57,373 nt of DNA from a virus, in the IMG/VR virus record IMGVR_UViG_3300031759_000022, positions 1 to 57,373 of that record; one strand, given 5' to 3'. The notes below the pieces were generated by a model. That model saw nothing but the letters and a program-made list of their open reading frames with translations, did no database searches and was not told the origin of the DNA. The translations under genes and the position numbers were made by a program. Below are positions 42,536 to 49,249 of this stretch, in pieces. The number at the start of each line of letters is the position of its first letter. Within the stretch, counting starts at the first letter, position 1.

Positions 42536-42819
42536 TTTTTCTTACCTTTCTTTTTAACTGGGAAATTAAATTGATCTCTTGCTGCTAATTCTTCTGGATC
42601 AACACAATACTGGTTTAGCTCCATTTTTTGGCAATATACATCCATTAAATTCTCACATCGCATATCATGAAGTGTTTTAATACCCAGTAACACATTCATA
42701 ACTTCATCCTCGGTCATAGGTCTTGGTGCGTCACTGTAATGTCGAAATAGCAAATCAATATCTTCAACTATCTGCCACACCACCATGATGGCGCTTTCTA
42801 AGTCAATCTTTGGATTCAT
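42532..42819 (-). CDS. Small hypothetical protein
   Basis: A 95-residue helical protein with acidic N-terminus (AIMVVWQIVEDIDLLFRHY) and a basic end (FPVKKKGKKK). It overlaps the upstream gene by 17 bases and the downstream gene by four. No family was recognised. Confidence 0.55.
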   Translation of the reverse strand: MNPKIDLESAIMVVWQIVEDIDLLFRHYSDAPRPMTEDEVMNVLLGIKTLHDMRCENLMDVYCQKMELNQYCVDPEELAARDQFNFPVKKKGKKK

Positions 42820-43018
42820 TTTTTACTTTCCCTTCAAAATCAAAACAATACCATTTACCTACAATAGCTAATGCAGGAAGTAATTCTTTCCATGCTTCAA
42901 TGTCATCTTCATGCCATTTATCTATTTCCTTAACACTTTTAGAAACATTTACGTAACTGTCAATAATACTTTTACCAACCAACTCGTCCATAATGTCATC
43001 ATCAATTTCAATATTCAT
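42803..43018 (-). CDS. Small acidic hypothetical protein
   Basis: The ATG at 43018 overlaps the upstream stop (ATGA) and has GAGGAG in front, so it is preferred to the GTG at 43027. The 71-residue product begins MNIEIDDDIMDELVGKSIID and has WHEDDIEAWKELLPALAIVG. No family was recognised. Confidence 0.6.
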   Translation of the reverse strand: MNIEIDDDIMDELVGKSIIDSYVNVSKSVKEIDKWHEDDIEAWKELLPALAIVGKWYCFDFEGKVKNESKD

Positions 43019-43341
43019 TTTCCGCACTCCTCGGTGTGGTTAATTGTAGCATCGTTCCAATTATAATTTGTGCCAGCGCCGCCATTACACGGCAAATTAA
43101 CTGTGTCTGTAGAGTTAACAAAACTGCTAACAGTTTCATTTTTTTCTCTTAAAGCAATTTCGTCTTGTAAATAAAATGCTGCTTTTTTAAGGTCTTCAAT
43201 ATTTTTACCTTTTAAATCTGCTCGCCAAATGTATTTCATAACATTACCAAGGTTAAATCCCATGTGCCTAGTAATCTCTAAGCACTCAACACCACTTGGA
43301 TGGCTGGTGTAGTGTATAGGGTTATTTACTTGATCGTGCAT
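43015..43341 (-). CDS. DUF3310 family protein
   Basis: The N-terminal 60 residues match the small DUF3310 family of phages and bacteria: VNNPIHYTSHPSGVECLEIT, MGFNLGNVMKYIWRADLKG, and DLKKAAFYLQDEI. It is sometimes annotated as a nucleotide kinase, without good evidence. The last 40 residues are Asn/Thr-rich and not part of the family core. Confidence 0.75.
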   Translation of the reverse strand: MHDQVNNPIHYTSHPSGVECLEITRHMGFNLGNVMKYIWRADLKGKNIEDLKKAAFYLQDEIALREKNETVSSFVNSTDTVNLPCNGGAGTNYNWNDATINHTEECGK

Positions 43342-43507
43342 GTTTGCCTCTTAGTTCAGTTTCAACTGCTAAAATTTCTTCCGGTGTATCGCACACCCAC
43401 AATGTTTGAACGTCTTTAAACATGGAAAGATCAATATCTTCCACACCTTGTATAGTATCAAATAGCGGGTAACCTTTTACTAAATGCTCAACAATAAATG
43501 TAGTCAT
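43322..43507 (-). CDS. Small hypothetical protein
   Basis: A 61-residue acidic protein with alternating strands and helices (TFIVEHLVKGYPLFDTI, VQTLWVCDTPEEILAVETEL). Overlaps both neighbours (20 bases with DUF3310, ATGA upstream). No family was recognised. Confidence 0.55.
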   Translation of the reverse strand: MTTFIVEHLVKGYPLFDTIQGVEDIDLSMFKDVQTLWVCDTPEEILAVETELRGKHARSSK

Positions 43508-43809
43508 AGCTTGAGTTCCTTTTTAATAAACGCAACACCGGCAGCAAAATGATACCGCCAATGCTTTTCTGTTAAACCGATATCATTATAACTTAAACCT
43601 TGTAAAAAAGCATCTAAAACTTTTTTTGATTTTTCTGGCATTTTTGTGCAAATTAAACGGCGTATATCCGCCACGTCTTCTACATCCCACGGTAGCCAAC
43701 CACCTCCCTCTAACATGCTTGATGAAATACCTTCTGATTCATCTTGCTCGATTACGTCCATTTCCTCGTCTGATAGGCGGGGAGCTACTGCTTGAATTTT
43801 TGATGTCAT
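43504..43809 (-). CDS. Protein with sigma region 4-like helix-turn-helix
   Basis: A 101-residue protein. Residues 1-45 are acidic. Residues 57-101 follow the pattern of sigma-70 region 4: MPEKSKKVLDAFLQGLSYND (the LPxxxxxVL and GLSYxE elements), then LTEKHWRYHFAAGVAFIKKE (recognition helix and tail). The turn between the two helices is about three residues shorter than usual. Since the phage sigma protein lacks region 4, this could be its separate partner, or simply a small HTH regulator. It is linked by ATGA to the SNF2 helicase gene. Confidence 0.5.
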   Translation of the reverse strand: MTSKIQAVAPRLSDEEMDVIEQDESEGISSSMLEGGGWLPWDVEDVADIRRLICTKMPEKSKKVLDAFLQGLSYNDIGLTEKHWRYHFAAGVAFIKKELKL

Positions 43810-45140
43810 AGTTCTAATGATTCTAGGATTGCATCCTGTAAAGTTATTTTTCCTTCTAATACTGCTACTACTCTTTCATCTACACTATTGGATACAACTA
43901 GGTGGTGTATAATGACCGGCTTTTCTTGCCCTTGGCGATAAATGCGGGCGTTGGCTTGGATGTAGTTCTCTGAGCTCCACGGTAAGTCAAACCACACGGT
44001 TTGTGCTGTGTCTCCAACGTTGCACTGGAGATTAAGCCCGATGCCCCCTGATTGCGGGTGTGCGAGTAGCATACGAATCTCACCACGACGCCACGCCTCA
44101 ATGTTGTCATCGTCCAAGACCACGGCGTACGGGAAAGTGAGGCGAAGCCTTTGCAAGCTGTGCTTGAAGTGGTAGAAGACAAGCGTTGGGGAGGAGGACT
44201 CTTCCATGATCGACTCAAGATATTCCAGCTTAGAACGGTGTACCTCGTGTGTTTCGCCTTGTTCGTCATACACCGCGCCTGATGTGAACTGGAGGAGTTT
44301 GTTAGCCAACGCCGCTGCTGTTGGAGCTGTGATCCTTTCTTTCTTGATACTAACGACCATATCTTTTTTGAGTTGCTCATACTGGGTCCTTACGTTTTTA
44401 TCTATTTCGATTTTGTGATAAAGCAAAGTAAGCGGGGGAAGTTGTAGGTAATCCTCAGCTTTAAGAGAATAACAAATATCTGAAATTTTATCTTGAATAA
44501 CTTTAGATGCACCACTTTTTGGTTTCCATGTATAAACTTGTCTTGTTTGTCTATTAAATTGATCGGGTTGTAAATATTTGTCCCTGAACTTTGTTAGGCT
44601 TGTTTCTAAACGTGTTCCCAAATCTAATATACCGACCTGAGACCATAGATCAGATACTCCTTGAGGGGTAGGTGTGCCTGTTAAAATAATACGCCGCGAG
44701 AAGCCCTTTAAATGCTTTTTAAGTGCCTTAAATCGTTTGGTTGATGGATCCTTAAAACGGGATGACTCATCAATCACTAGGTTGCTGAACTGGCTCATCT
44801 GAGGCTGTTCCGTTAACCACACCACGTTTTCTAAGTTCACTAAGTAAATGTCCGCGGATTGGTTCAGGGCTTGCAGCCGCTGAGATGGCGATCCCAAAAT
44901 TTTCGAGATTTTTAAGGAGTTCAGATGTTCCCACTTCTTGGTCTCCTGCTCCCACACTGTCTCCGCTACCCTCTTGGGCGCGATGATTAGTGTCTTCCCT
45001 TGCATCTGCTCCGCAATGATGGTGAGTGTCGTTATCGTCTTCCCAAGTCCAGGGGGTAGAAACAGACCCAAGTTCAGCACCGACTGCGCCTTTAATATTA
45101 GTTCGTTTTGGTATTGGTGAAGCTGTGTTCGGTTTAGCAT
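43806..45140 (-). CDS. SNF2-type superfamily 2 helicase
   Basis: A 444-residue protein with all main SF2 motifs: LHQYQNELI (Q-like), Walker A PPGLGKT at 29-35, LIIAPKRV (Ia), IDESSRFK at 123-130 (motif II), ILTGTPTPQG (III), then GGIGLNLQ and YIQANARIYRQGQ (V and VI). Phage SNF2-like proteins of this size act as translocases or branch-migrating helicases in replication and recombination. The first 370 bases overlap, in another frame, the open end of the HNH gene upstream. Confidence 0.85.
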   Translation of the reverse strand: MLNRTQLHQYQNELILKAQSVLNLGLFLPPGLGKTITTLTIIAEQMQGKTLIIAPKRVAETVWEQETKKWEHLNSLKISKILGSPSQRLQALNQSADIYLVNLENVVWLTEQPQMSQFSNLVIDESSRFKDPSTKRFKALKKHLKGFSRRIILTGTPTPQGVSDLWSQVGILDLGTRLETSLTKFRDKYLQPDQFNRQTRQVYTWKPKSGASKVIQDKISDICYSLKAEDYLQLPPLTLLYHKIEIDKNVRTQYEQLKKDMVVSIKKERITAPTAAALANKLLQFTSGAVYDEQGETHEVHRSKLEYLESIMEESSSPTLVFYHFKHSLQRLRLTFPYAVVLDDDNIEAWRRGEIRMLLAHPQSGGIGLNLQCNVGDTAQTVWFDLPWSSENYIQANARIYRQGQEKPVIIHHLVVSNSVDERVVAVLEGKITLQDAILESLEL

Positions 45141-45609
45141 TTAATACTTCTTTCCGTTTATCATGTAGCCAATCTGCTACTAAGTATAACTCTTTTTCCG
45201 TAGCATTATTTTTAATTGTATTTGCCCAATGGGAAATAAACACCACATTTTCTTTAATATAGCCTAATTCAGGAATAACTCTGTCTAATGATGCTGTATT
45301 TTTTTCGGCATTTCCAGAACCCTTTGTAGTACCTACGTATAATAAAGGGACTTTAAATACAGGGCAATTTTCCGTTGCTATTGATACAAGATAATCATAG
45401 TCTAAATCAAACTCCAACTTTTTATTTCGTGATCTTATTTTTGCGGACTGTAATGCTTGAGTTAAAAACCCGTGTTTGGTTGCTCGATATTGAATTTTAT
45501 GAGCCGCCATGCAAAACTTACAGTGAGATGTTAGCTTATCTTTACGTTTGGCATCTTTGTAAAATTCAGAATTTTTTTTATTAATATTACATTTTTTGCA
45601 TAGTTGCAT
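44770..45609 (-). CDS. HNH-like endonuclease with long tail overlapping the helicase gene
   Basis: The first 155 of 279 residues look like a phage HNH-type nuclease: a CKKCNINKKNSEFY finger with a second pair (CKFCMAAH), DYLVSIATENCPVFKVPLLY and ASLDRVIPELGYIKENVVFI. The rest is read from the helicase 5' region in another frame and looks like non-functional sequence (Ser/Thr/Glu/His-rich). It seems the nuclease gene was inserted before the helicase and has no stop of its own. The start overlaps the VRR-NUC gene end. Confidence 0.6.
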   Translation of the reverse strand: MQLCKKCNINKKNSEFYKDAKRKDKLTSHCKFCMAAHKIQYRATKHGFLTQALQSAKIRSRNKKLEFDLDYDYLVSIATENCPVFKVPLLYVGTTKGSGNAEKNTASLDRVIPELGYIKENVVFISHWANTIKNNATEKELYLVADWLHDKRKEVLNAKPNTASPIPKRTNIKGAVGAELGSVSTPWTWEDDNDTHHHCGADAREDTNHRAQEGSGDSVGAGDQEVGTSELLKNLENFGIAISAAASPEPIRGHLLSELRKRGVVNGTASDEPVQQPSD

Positions 45610-45919
45610 TTATAAATTCCTCCACGTCTTCTTTAGACCTCAATACATGAACAGGAAATCCTTGTTCACCCAAATCGTCGAATACGAGCACTTGTCTTGG
45701 GCTCAATACTCCGGTTGCTGTTTTTAGTTCTACGAGGTACACTTTTTGGTTCAGGAACACTATCCGATCCGGCACTCCCGTTATTGAGCTCTGCCATTTG
45801 AAGGATAACCCCAAGGATTGCTTTATTAACTTGTTCAGGTGTTTTTCTATCTCTTTTTCTAGTACGCTCACGGGTTTCGTCCTCTGTTGCATAAGCTGCA
45901 AATACTTGTTTAAACACAT
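45587..45919 (-). CDS. VRR-NUC domain nuclease
   Basis: A 110-residue stand-alone VRR-NUC: SVLEKEIEKHLNKLIKQSLG, WQSSITGVPDRIVFL (catalytic Asp), VYLVELKTATGVLSPRQ (Glu-x-Lys) and VFDDLGEQGFPVHVLRSKED. Phage VRR-NUC proteins cut branched or joint DNA, such as Holliday junctions. It overlaps the upstream gene by 254 bases in another frame; ATG at 45892 is an alternative start that still overlaps. Confidence 0.8.
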   Translation of the reverse strand: MCLNKYLQLMQQRTKPVSVLEKEIEKHLNKLIKQSLGLSFKWQSSITGVPDRIVFLNQKVYLVELKTATGVLSPRQVLVFDDLGEQGFPVHVLRSKEDVEEFINATMQKM

Positions 45920-46295
45920 GCTCCCCTAAATAGGAACGAGACTCATCGCCAATATTTGTTTCACCAATATATTCAAAAATGTGAGTAGTTGTATGCGAGA
46001 CTTCATGGTATATAACACCCATTCGTTCCAACGCGTCTAACTTAGCCATTTCTTCGTAATTAAAAACAATAGCAAGCATAGCATGATGCGTACCTTCTTG
46101 CTGAATAATATGAGACTCCGCTAAACCAAGATCTAACGCGTTATGTTTAGTTGTGATACCAGAGTCTTTTACTGCATGTTGAAATGCTGAATCAGAAAAA
46201 CATATTTTAACTTTAATCCCAAAGTGCCCTGTATCAGCGACATAATATGGTTTACTGGTTAAAGGGGATGGTGGCAAGGATTTCTGCGTGGTCAT
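45666..46295 (-). CDS. Putative zinc metallopeptidase-like protein
   Basis: A 209-residue protein with a HExxH motif (GVIYHEVSHTTTHIFEYIG; His97, Glu98, His101) and downstream acidic residues in IGDESRSYLGEHVFKQVF that could be the third ligand. Many phages carry a small protein of this kind with unknown substrate. The last 60 residues are basic, low complexity and encoded by DNA that also encodes the VRR-NUC N-terminus. The start overlaps the upstream 58-residue gene. Confidence 0.55.
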   Translation of the reverse strand: MTTQKSLPPSPLTSKPYYVADTGHFGIKVKICFSDSAFQHAVKDSGITTKHNALDLGLAESHIIQQEGTHHAMLAIVFNYEEMAKLDALERMGVIYHEVSHTTTHIFEYIGETNIGDESRSYLGEHVFKQVFAAYATEDETRERTRKRDRKTPEQVNKAILGVILQMAELNNGSAGSDSVPEPKSVPRRTKNSNRSIEPKTSARIRRFG

Positions 46296-46428
46296 TATCA
46301 GCCTCTATTTCAAAAGTTATACCGCTTTCTGGTTTTTTATTAAAGATAGTGTCCCAGTTTTTATCAAACTGTTCTTTATCTAAGGGCTGTATTAATGTGT
46401 CTCCCTTACCGCCGTCATGTACTGTCAT
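46252..46428 (-). CDS. Conserved-looking small phage protein
   Basis: A 58-residue gene joined by ATGA to the gene before and overlapping the one after. The product, MTVHDGGKGDTLIQPL then KEQFDKNWDTIFNKKPESG, has the GGKGD...R/QPL...FDxNxDxIF pattern I recall from many short phage proteins of unknown function. Acidic, probably with little fold. Confidence 0.65.
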   Translation of the reverse strand: MTVHDGGKGDTLIQPLDKEQFDKNWDTIFNKKPESGITFEIEADNDHAEILATIPFNQ

Positions 46429-46688
46429 TTCTTTAACCCTTTACGCAATTCGTGACTATGTAATTTATTGCCGGGGTTTTTAACTTCACCGGCTGCTTTT
46501 GCTATTTTAGCAGCTTTTTTACGATTTGCAATTTCTCCGTCGGAAAGTACAAATTCATGCTTTGCTCCCTTAGCTTCTTTACCCGCCTTTTTGATAATAT
46601 CATCATGGCTTTGTTTAATGGATGTAGCTTTAACTACCTTACCTGATTTTTCTACAATAACAGGTTTAACTACTCTTAATTTGTTCAT
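46425..46688 (-). CDS. Lys-rich hypothetical protein
   Basis: An 87-residue basic protein (KAAKIAKAAGEVKNPGNKLH, HSHELRKGLKK at the end). The start has AAGGAAT. Such short Lys/Ala-rich proteins may bind nucleic acids. Joined by ATGA to the next gene. Confidence 0.55.
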   Translation of the reverse strand: MNKLRVVKPVIVEKSGKVVKATSIKQSHDDIIKKAGKEAKGAKHEFVLSDGEIANRKKAAKIAKAAGEVKNPGNKLHSHELRKGLKK

Positions 46689-46696
46689 GTTATTCC

Positions 46697-46771
46697 TTAT
46701 AGCATTGAGTGTAATATGATTAAAATAAAACCGATTTCAATGGCGAATCCGAATATCGCTGTGATATCCAT
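46697..46771 (-). CDS. Membrane micro-peptide
   Basis: A 24-residue open frame with AGGA seven bases before the ATG and TAATG overlap with the gene upstream. The product is one membrane segment (FGFAIEIGFILIILHSML). Short, so the call rests on coupling and composition. Confidence 0.4.
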   Translation of the reverse strand: MDITAIFGFAIEIGFILIILHSML

Positions 46772-46890
46772 TAGTTGTTCCTGTGGTATGCGTTGTTAGG
46801 GTTGGCCAGCATACTGGCAATTAGCTCGTCTGCATTCCAAAACCATTGCTGCGCCCGTAAGCCGTCTGCTTGGTAGATGGAGAAGCTCAT
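46771..46890 (-). CDS. Small hypothetical protein
   Basis: A 39-residue product (MSFSIYQADGLRAQQWFW then NADELIASMLANPNN). Its start forms an ATGA overlap with the corrected end of the frameshifted gene upstream, and its stop overlaps the micro-peptide start (TAATG). Confidence 0.5.
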   Translation of the reverse strand: MSFSIYQADGLRAQQWFWNADELIASMLANPNNAYHRNN

Positions 46891-46983
46891 AGCATCATCA
46901 CTGCTGATCTTCTGTTTAATAATTCAGCTTGCAATTCTTGTACCCATGCTTTAAAGTAAGTCAGCTAGTTCATTTGTGTTCAT
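46887..46983 (-). pseudogene. Frameshifted small gene
   Basis: The ATG at 46983 opens MNTNELADLL then stops. Deleting one T in GACTTACTTT restores MNTNELADYFKAWVQELQAE and a frame that ends exactly in an ATGA overlap with the next gene. The start resembles the 87-residue gene at 47397-47660 (MNANELADYLHDF). The 97-base length is one more than a multiple of three, as expected for a single-base insertion. Confidence 0.6.
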
Positions 46984-47105
46984 TTCTCGCCTTTGTATTC
47001 ATATAAAGTCACGCACTCAGTTTGGTCGCAAATTACTCTGCGGGTGTATGGGCTTGTAGTGCAAGCAACCAGAAAAATAAATAGTGGTAGTAGATACTTA
47101 ATCAT
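46980..47105 (-). CDS. Small lipoprotein
   Basis: A 41-residue gene with ATGA overlaps at both ends. The product MIKYLLPLFIFLVAC has a short signal sequence and a lipobox (LVAC, Cys15). The mature part is only 27 residues with two more Cys (VICDQTECVTLYEY). It resembles the secreted protein at 48881-49018. Early phage lipoproteins of this size can block receptors and exclude other phages; that is only an idea here. Confidence 0.65.
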   Translation of the reverse strand: MIKYLLPLFIFLVACTTSPYTRRVICDQTECVTLYEYKGEK

Positions 47106-47302
47106 TTCTCTTGTGCCTTTCTTAGTATTGCTCTAGCAAAATCAACTTCATCTTTGCTTTCTTCCCATTCAGCCATTATTTCTTCATCTGTTAGGTCTGC
47201 TGGATGGTCGTAGAGTGGAATAGCGTTTAGTTCTTCCCCATCTATTTCGTTTAGCAAGTAAACCTCACCATCTACCATCCACGCTACTGGTTCATTGTTC
47301 AT
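47102..47302 (-). CDS. Small protein, paralogue of the AILRKAQEK family
   Basis: A 66-residue acidic protein that begins MNNEPVAWMVDGEVY and ends with the shared unit DLTDEEI...DFARAILRKAQEK. Two more genes nearby share that end and one shares the start. Function unknown. Confidence 0.6.
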   Translation of the reverse strand: MNNEPVAWMVDGEVYLLNEIDGEELNAIPLYDHPADLTDEEIMAEWEESKDEVDFARAILRKAQEK

Positions 47303-47400
47303 CTAATTAACCCTGTTATTAGTCCAACAGATATGACCAAAAAGCTAACGCCCAAACAAATTACACCTATTCCAAAACAGTAATCTACAAAATCATTCAT
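47299..47400 (-). CDS. Membrane micro-protein
   Basis: A 33-residue gene with ATGA overlaps on both sides. The product is one long hydrophobic segment (CFGIGVICLGVSFLVISVG). No family was recognised. Confidence 0.5.
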   Translation of the reverse strand: MNDFVDYCFGIGVICLGVSFLVISVGLITGLIR

Positions 47401-47660
47401 TTTATATTCTCCGCAAATTCTAAAAATTCTTCTTTAGTCAATAGCCAAGTATGTCCGTTAACCAACTTATCTGACCACAAACGCATTACCCAGTAATTGT
47501 CAATAACAATTTCATAAAACGCTGGGTTGCTTTTCAACGCTTCTATTTCAGCTTGTTGCTGGCGTAGCATGAGTTGAGATTGATTATGTTTATCTTCATC
47601 GTAATCAACTTCGTTGTACATAAAGTCATGTAAGTAATCAGCTAGTTCATTTGCGTTCAT
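47397..47660 (-). CDS. Small hypothetical protein
   Basis: An 87-residue helical, acidic protein (MNANELADYLHDFMYNEVDY, QLMLRQQQAEIEALKSN). The first eight residues match the frameshifted gene at 46887-46983. It overlaps both neighbours by ATGA. No family was recognised. Confidence 0.55.
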   Translation of the reverse strand: MNANELADYLHDFMYNEVDYDEDKHNQSQLMLRQQQAEIEALKSNPAFYEIVIDNYWVMRLWSDKLVNGHTWLLTKEEFLEFAENIK

Positions 47661-47896
47661 TTCTTTTGTGCCTTTCTTAGTATTGCTCTAGCAAAATCTA
47701 AATGCCTAAAGCATCCTCCAAACTGTTCCATCCCAGCGCCAAACTCATCTGCAAGACTGTCTATTTCTTCATCGGTTAAGTCTATATAAACTTTGTATGT
47801 ACGACTTAATTCATCTGCTTCTAATCCGCATTTTTGACATTGCACAGTCATCCTATCTGACCTTTTTTTCCATGATTCGTGTTTGCATGTGTTCAT
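47657..47896 (-). CDS. Zinc-ribbon-like small protein of the AILRKAQEK family
   Basis: A 79-residue protein. The N-terminus has a possible zinc ribbon (TCKHESWKKRSDRMTVQCQK, CGLEADE). The C-terminus is the shared unit DLTDEEIDSLADEFG...LDFARAILRKAQKK. ATGA overlaps link it to both neighbours. Confidence 0.6.
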   Translation of the reverse strand: MNTCKHESWKKRSDRMTVQCQKCGLEADELSRTYKVYIDLTDEEIDSLADEFGAGMEQFGGCFRHLDFARAILRKAQKK

Positions 47897-48117
47897 TTCT
47901 CCTGTGCCTTTCTTAGTATTGCTCTAATTACATTATCCAAACCAACAACTTTTTCACTTTGAGAAAAGTTAAACACATTTTTTATAGCCCATTCAAAGTC
48001 TGCTATTTCCTCATCTGTTAGTGTCTTTAATTGTGGCGAACAAGTGTGAATGGAATCGCCTGTAACTCTTTTGCCACAATCTAAACACGCAGTCCACGCT
48101 ACTGGTTCATTGTTCAT
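47893..48117 (-). CDS. Small protein of the AILRKAQEK family
   Basis: A 74-residue protein that starts MNNEPVAWTACLDCGKRVTG, with CxxC and a later Cys, and ends LTDEEIADFEWAI...NVIRAILRKAQEK. It shares its start with 47102-47302 and its end with both other paralogues, so the group probably arose by duplication and domain shuffling. Confidence 0.6.
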   Translation of the reverse strand: MNNEPVAWTACLDCGKRVTGDSIHTCSPQLKTLTDEEIADFEWAIKNVFNFSQSEKVVGLDNVIRAILRKAQEK

Positions 48118-48247
48118 TTTGTTTAACTCCTAACAATTCAAAAGGATTGAATTTAATTCTGTTATCTTTATATACCCTTGAAACTTCTACGCCATTTTCA
48201 ATAACAACAGTCATATCATCATAAATACAAGTAATTTTATAATTCAT
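48107..48247 (-). CDS. Small hypothetical protein
   Basis: A 46-residue beta-rich product (MNYKITCIYDDMTVVIENG, EVSRVYKDNRIKFNPFELLG) with TAATG overlap at its start and an 11-base overlap with the next gene. Confidence 0.5.
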   Translation of the reverse strand: MNYKITCIYDDMTVVIENGVEVSRVYKDNRIKFNPFELLGVKQNEQ

Positions 48248-48474
48248 TAGTTTTTGTCCTTTACTTGGTGCCATTTAACAAAATCTACTGCATCCCAAAA
48301 GCCGTTCTCGTACTCCTCAGAGTTGATGCCTGTCATGGTGATGTCTTGGTACCAAACAATCATCTTCTCTAGGTGGGTAAGTCGGTCCTGCATCTTCTTT
48401 AGCTCATCACACGGCACACCTACCACGTTGTTAGGTCTTTTAGCTGCGTCTATGCCAAATTGTTCTTTGCTCAT
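48247..48474 (-). CDS. Small hypothetical protein
   Basis: A 75-residue charged protein with a central helix (DELKKMQDRLTHLEKMIVWY) and a C-terminal ENGFWDAVDFVKWHQV unit. Linked by ATGA to the upstream gene. No family was recognised. Confidence 0.55.
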   Translation of the reverse strand: MSKEQFGIDAAKRPNNVVGVPCDELKKMQDRLTHLEKMIVWYQDITMTGINSEEYENGFWDAVDFVKWHQVKDKN

Positions 48475-48884
48475 TCTGCGTCCTCTATCACAATGCCGTT
48501 ATCACGGCGGTAAATTTCCTCATCAGCAAACACCTTGGCTATGTGCTCGGGTACGTGGGTCTGCGTCATGCGGATGTTGTGGATGTGCATGTTAGACAGC
48601 GAGCACACTGGGCGGTATTCCAGTGGTGATCTGCCGTCCTTGCCACGACAGCCCCACCAAAATGCTTTTCTAATTACCTCATGCGGGTCTATGTCATACA
48701 CACTGGCCTGTGTGTACGGCGCGTCATCGTGTATGTTGCAACGTTGGTAATCAAGGCCACCATCAATCATGTACTCCTTACCATTAGCGTCAACGTACGT
48801 CTTATAATCGTGCCGGTGAAAAGACTGCATCAATGTACCGTCTGGTGTGATGATGCGGTTGGCTAATAGTTTTGGTTCGGTCAT
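48471..48884 (-). CDS. Conserved-looking phage hypothetical protein
   Basis: A 137-residue protein (LLANRIITPDGTLMQSFHRH, DVDGGLDYQR-like segment MIDGGLDYQRCNIHDD, RKAFWWGCRGKDGRSPLEY). The pattern is familiar from many phages and has no assigned function. The start overlaps the upstream gene (ATGA). Confidence 0.6.
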   Translation of the reverse strand: MTEPKLLANRIITPDGTLMQSFHRHDYKTYVDANGKEYMIDGGLDYQRCNIHDDAPYTQASVYDIDPHEVIRKAFWWGCRGKDGRSPLEYRPVCSLSNMHIHNIRMTQTHVPEHIAKVFADEEIYRRDNGIVIEDAE

Positions 48885-49018
48885 TTTGTTTTCTCACAGT
48901 TGTATATGACGGTGCAAATATTGTTTTGACAAATAATTTCCTTGGTGCAAGTTTGAGTTTGCGCAAAGGCGGTGATTGGGCTAAATGCCAGTAAAAATAA
49001 CCAAATAATACACTCCAT
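48881..49018 (-). CDS. Small secreted Cys-containing protein
   Basis: A 45-residue product with a signal peptide (CIIWLFLLAFSPITAFAQ, cleavage after AFA) and a 26-residue mature part with four Cys (TCTKEIICQNNICTVIYNCE). The mature part aligns with the lipoprotein at 46980-47105 (VICDQTECVTLYEY). The start has GGAGATAAGT. Exported, so probably acts in the periplasm. Confidence 0.6.
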   Translation of the reverse strand: MECIIWLFLLAFSPITAFAQTQTCTKEIICQNNICTVIYNCEKTK

Positions 49019-49020
49019 AC

Positions 49021-49233
49021 TTATCTCCTAAATGGTGTGGCTGGTGCGCGTCTGCCGTACAACCGACGAACCTTTATGGCTGTAATTCTGCCAAAGGTAA
49101 TATTTCGCCAGCCTTGGTGCGCGCGTCTTGTTCGTTGTAGCTTAAAGCGTTTTTTCTTAAACTTAGGTATGTAACTACGCACACCTCTGCGCCGACCAAC
49201 ACCACCAAAAATGGTGGTGAAGTCGTTACGCAT
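49021..49233 (-). CDS. Highly basic small protein
   Basis: A 70-residue Arg/Lys-rich protein (GVGRRRGVRSYIPKFKKKRF, KLQRTRRAHQGWRNITFGRI). ATG at 49266 is an alternative start, inside the helicase gene end. The charge suggests nucleic-acid or ribosome binding. No family was recognised. Confidence 0.5.
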   Translation of the reverse strand: MRNDFTTIFGGVGRRRGVRSYIPKFKKKRFKLQRTRRAHQGWRNITFGRITAIKVRRLYGRRAPATPFRR

Positions 49234-49249
49234 TATTGTCTTTCTAAAG

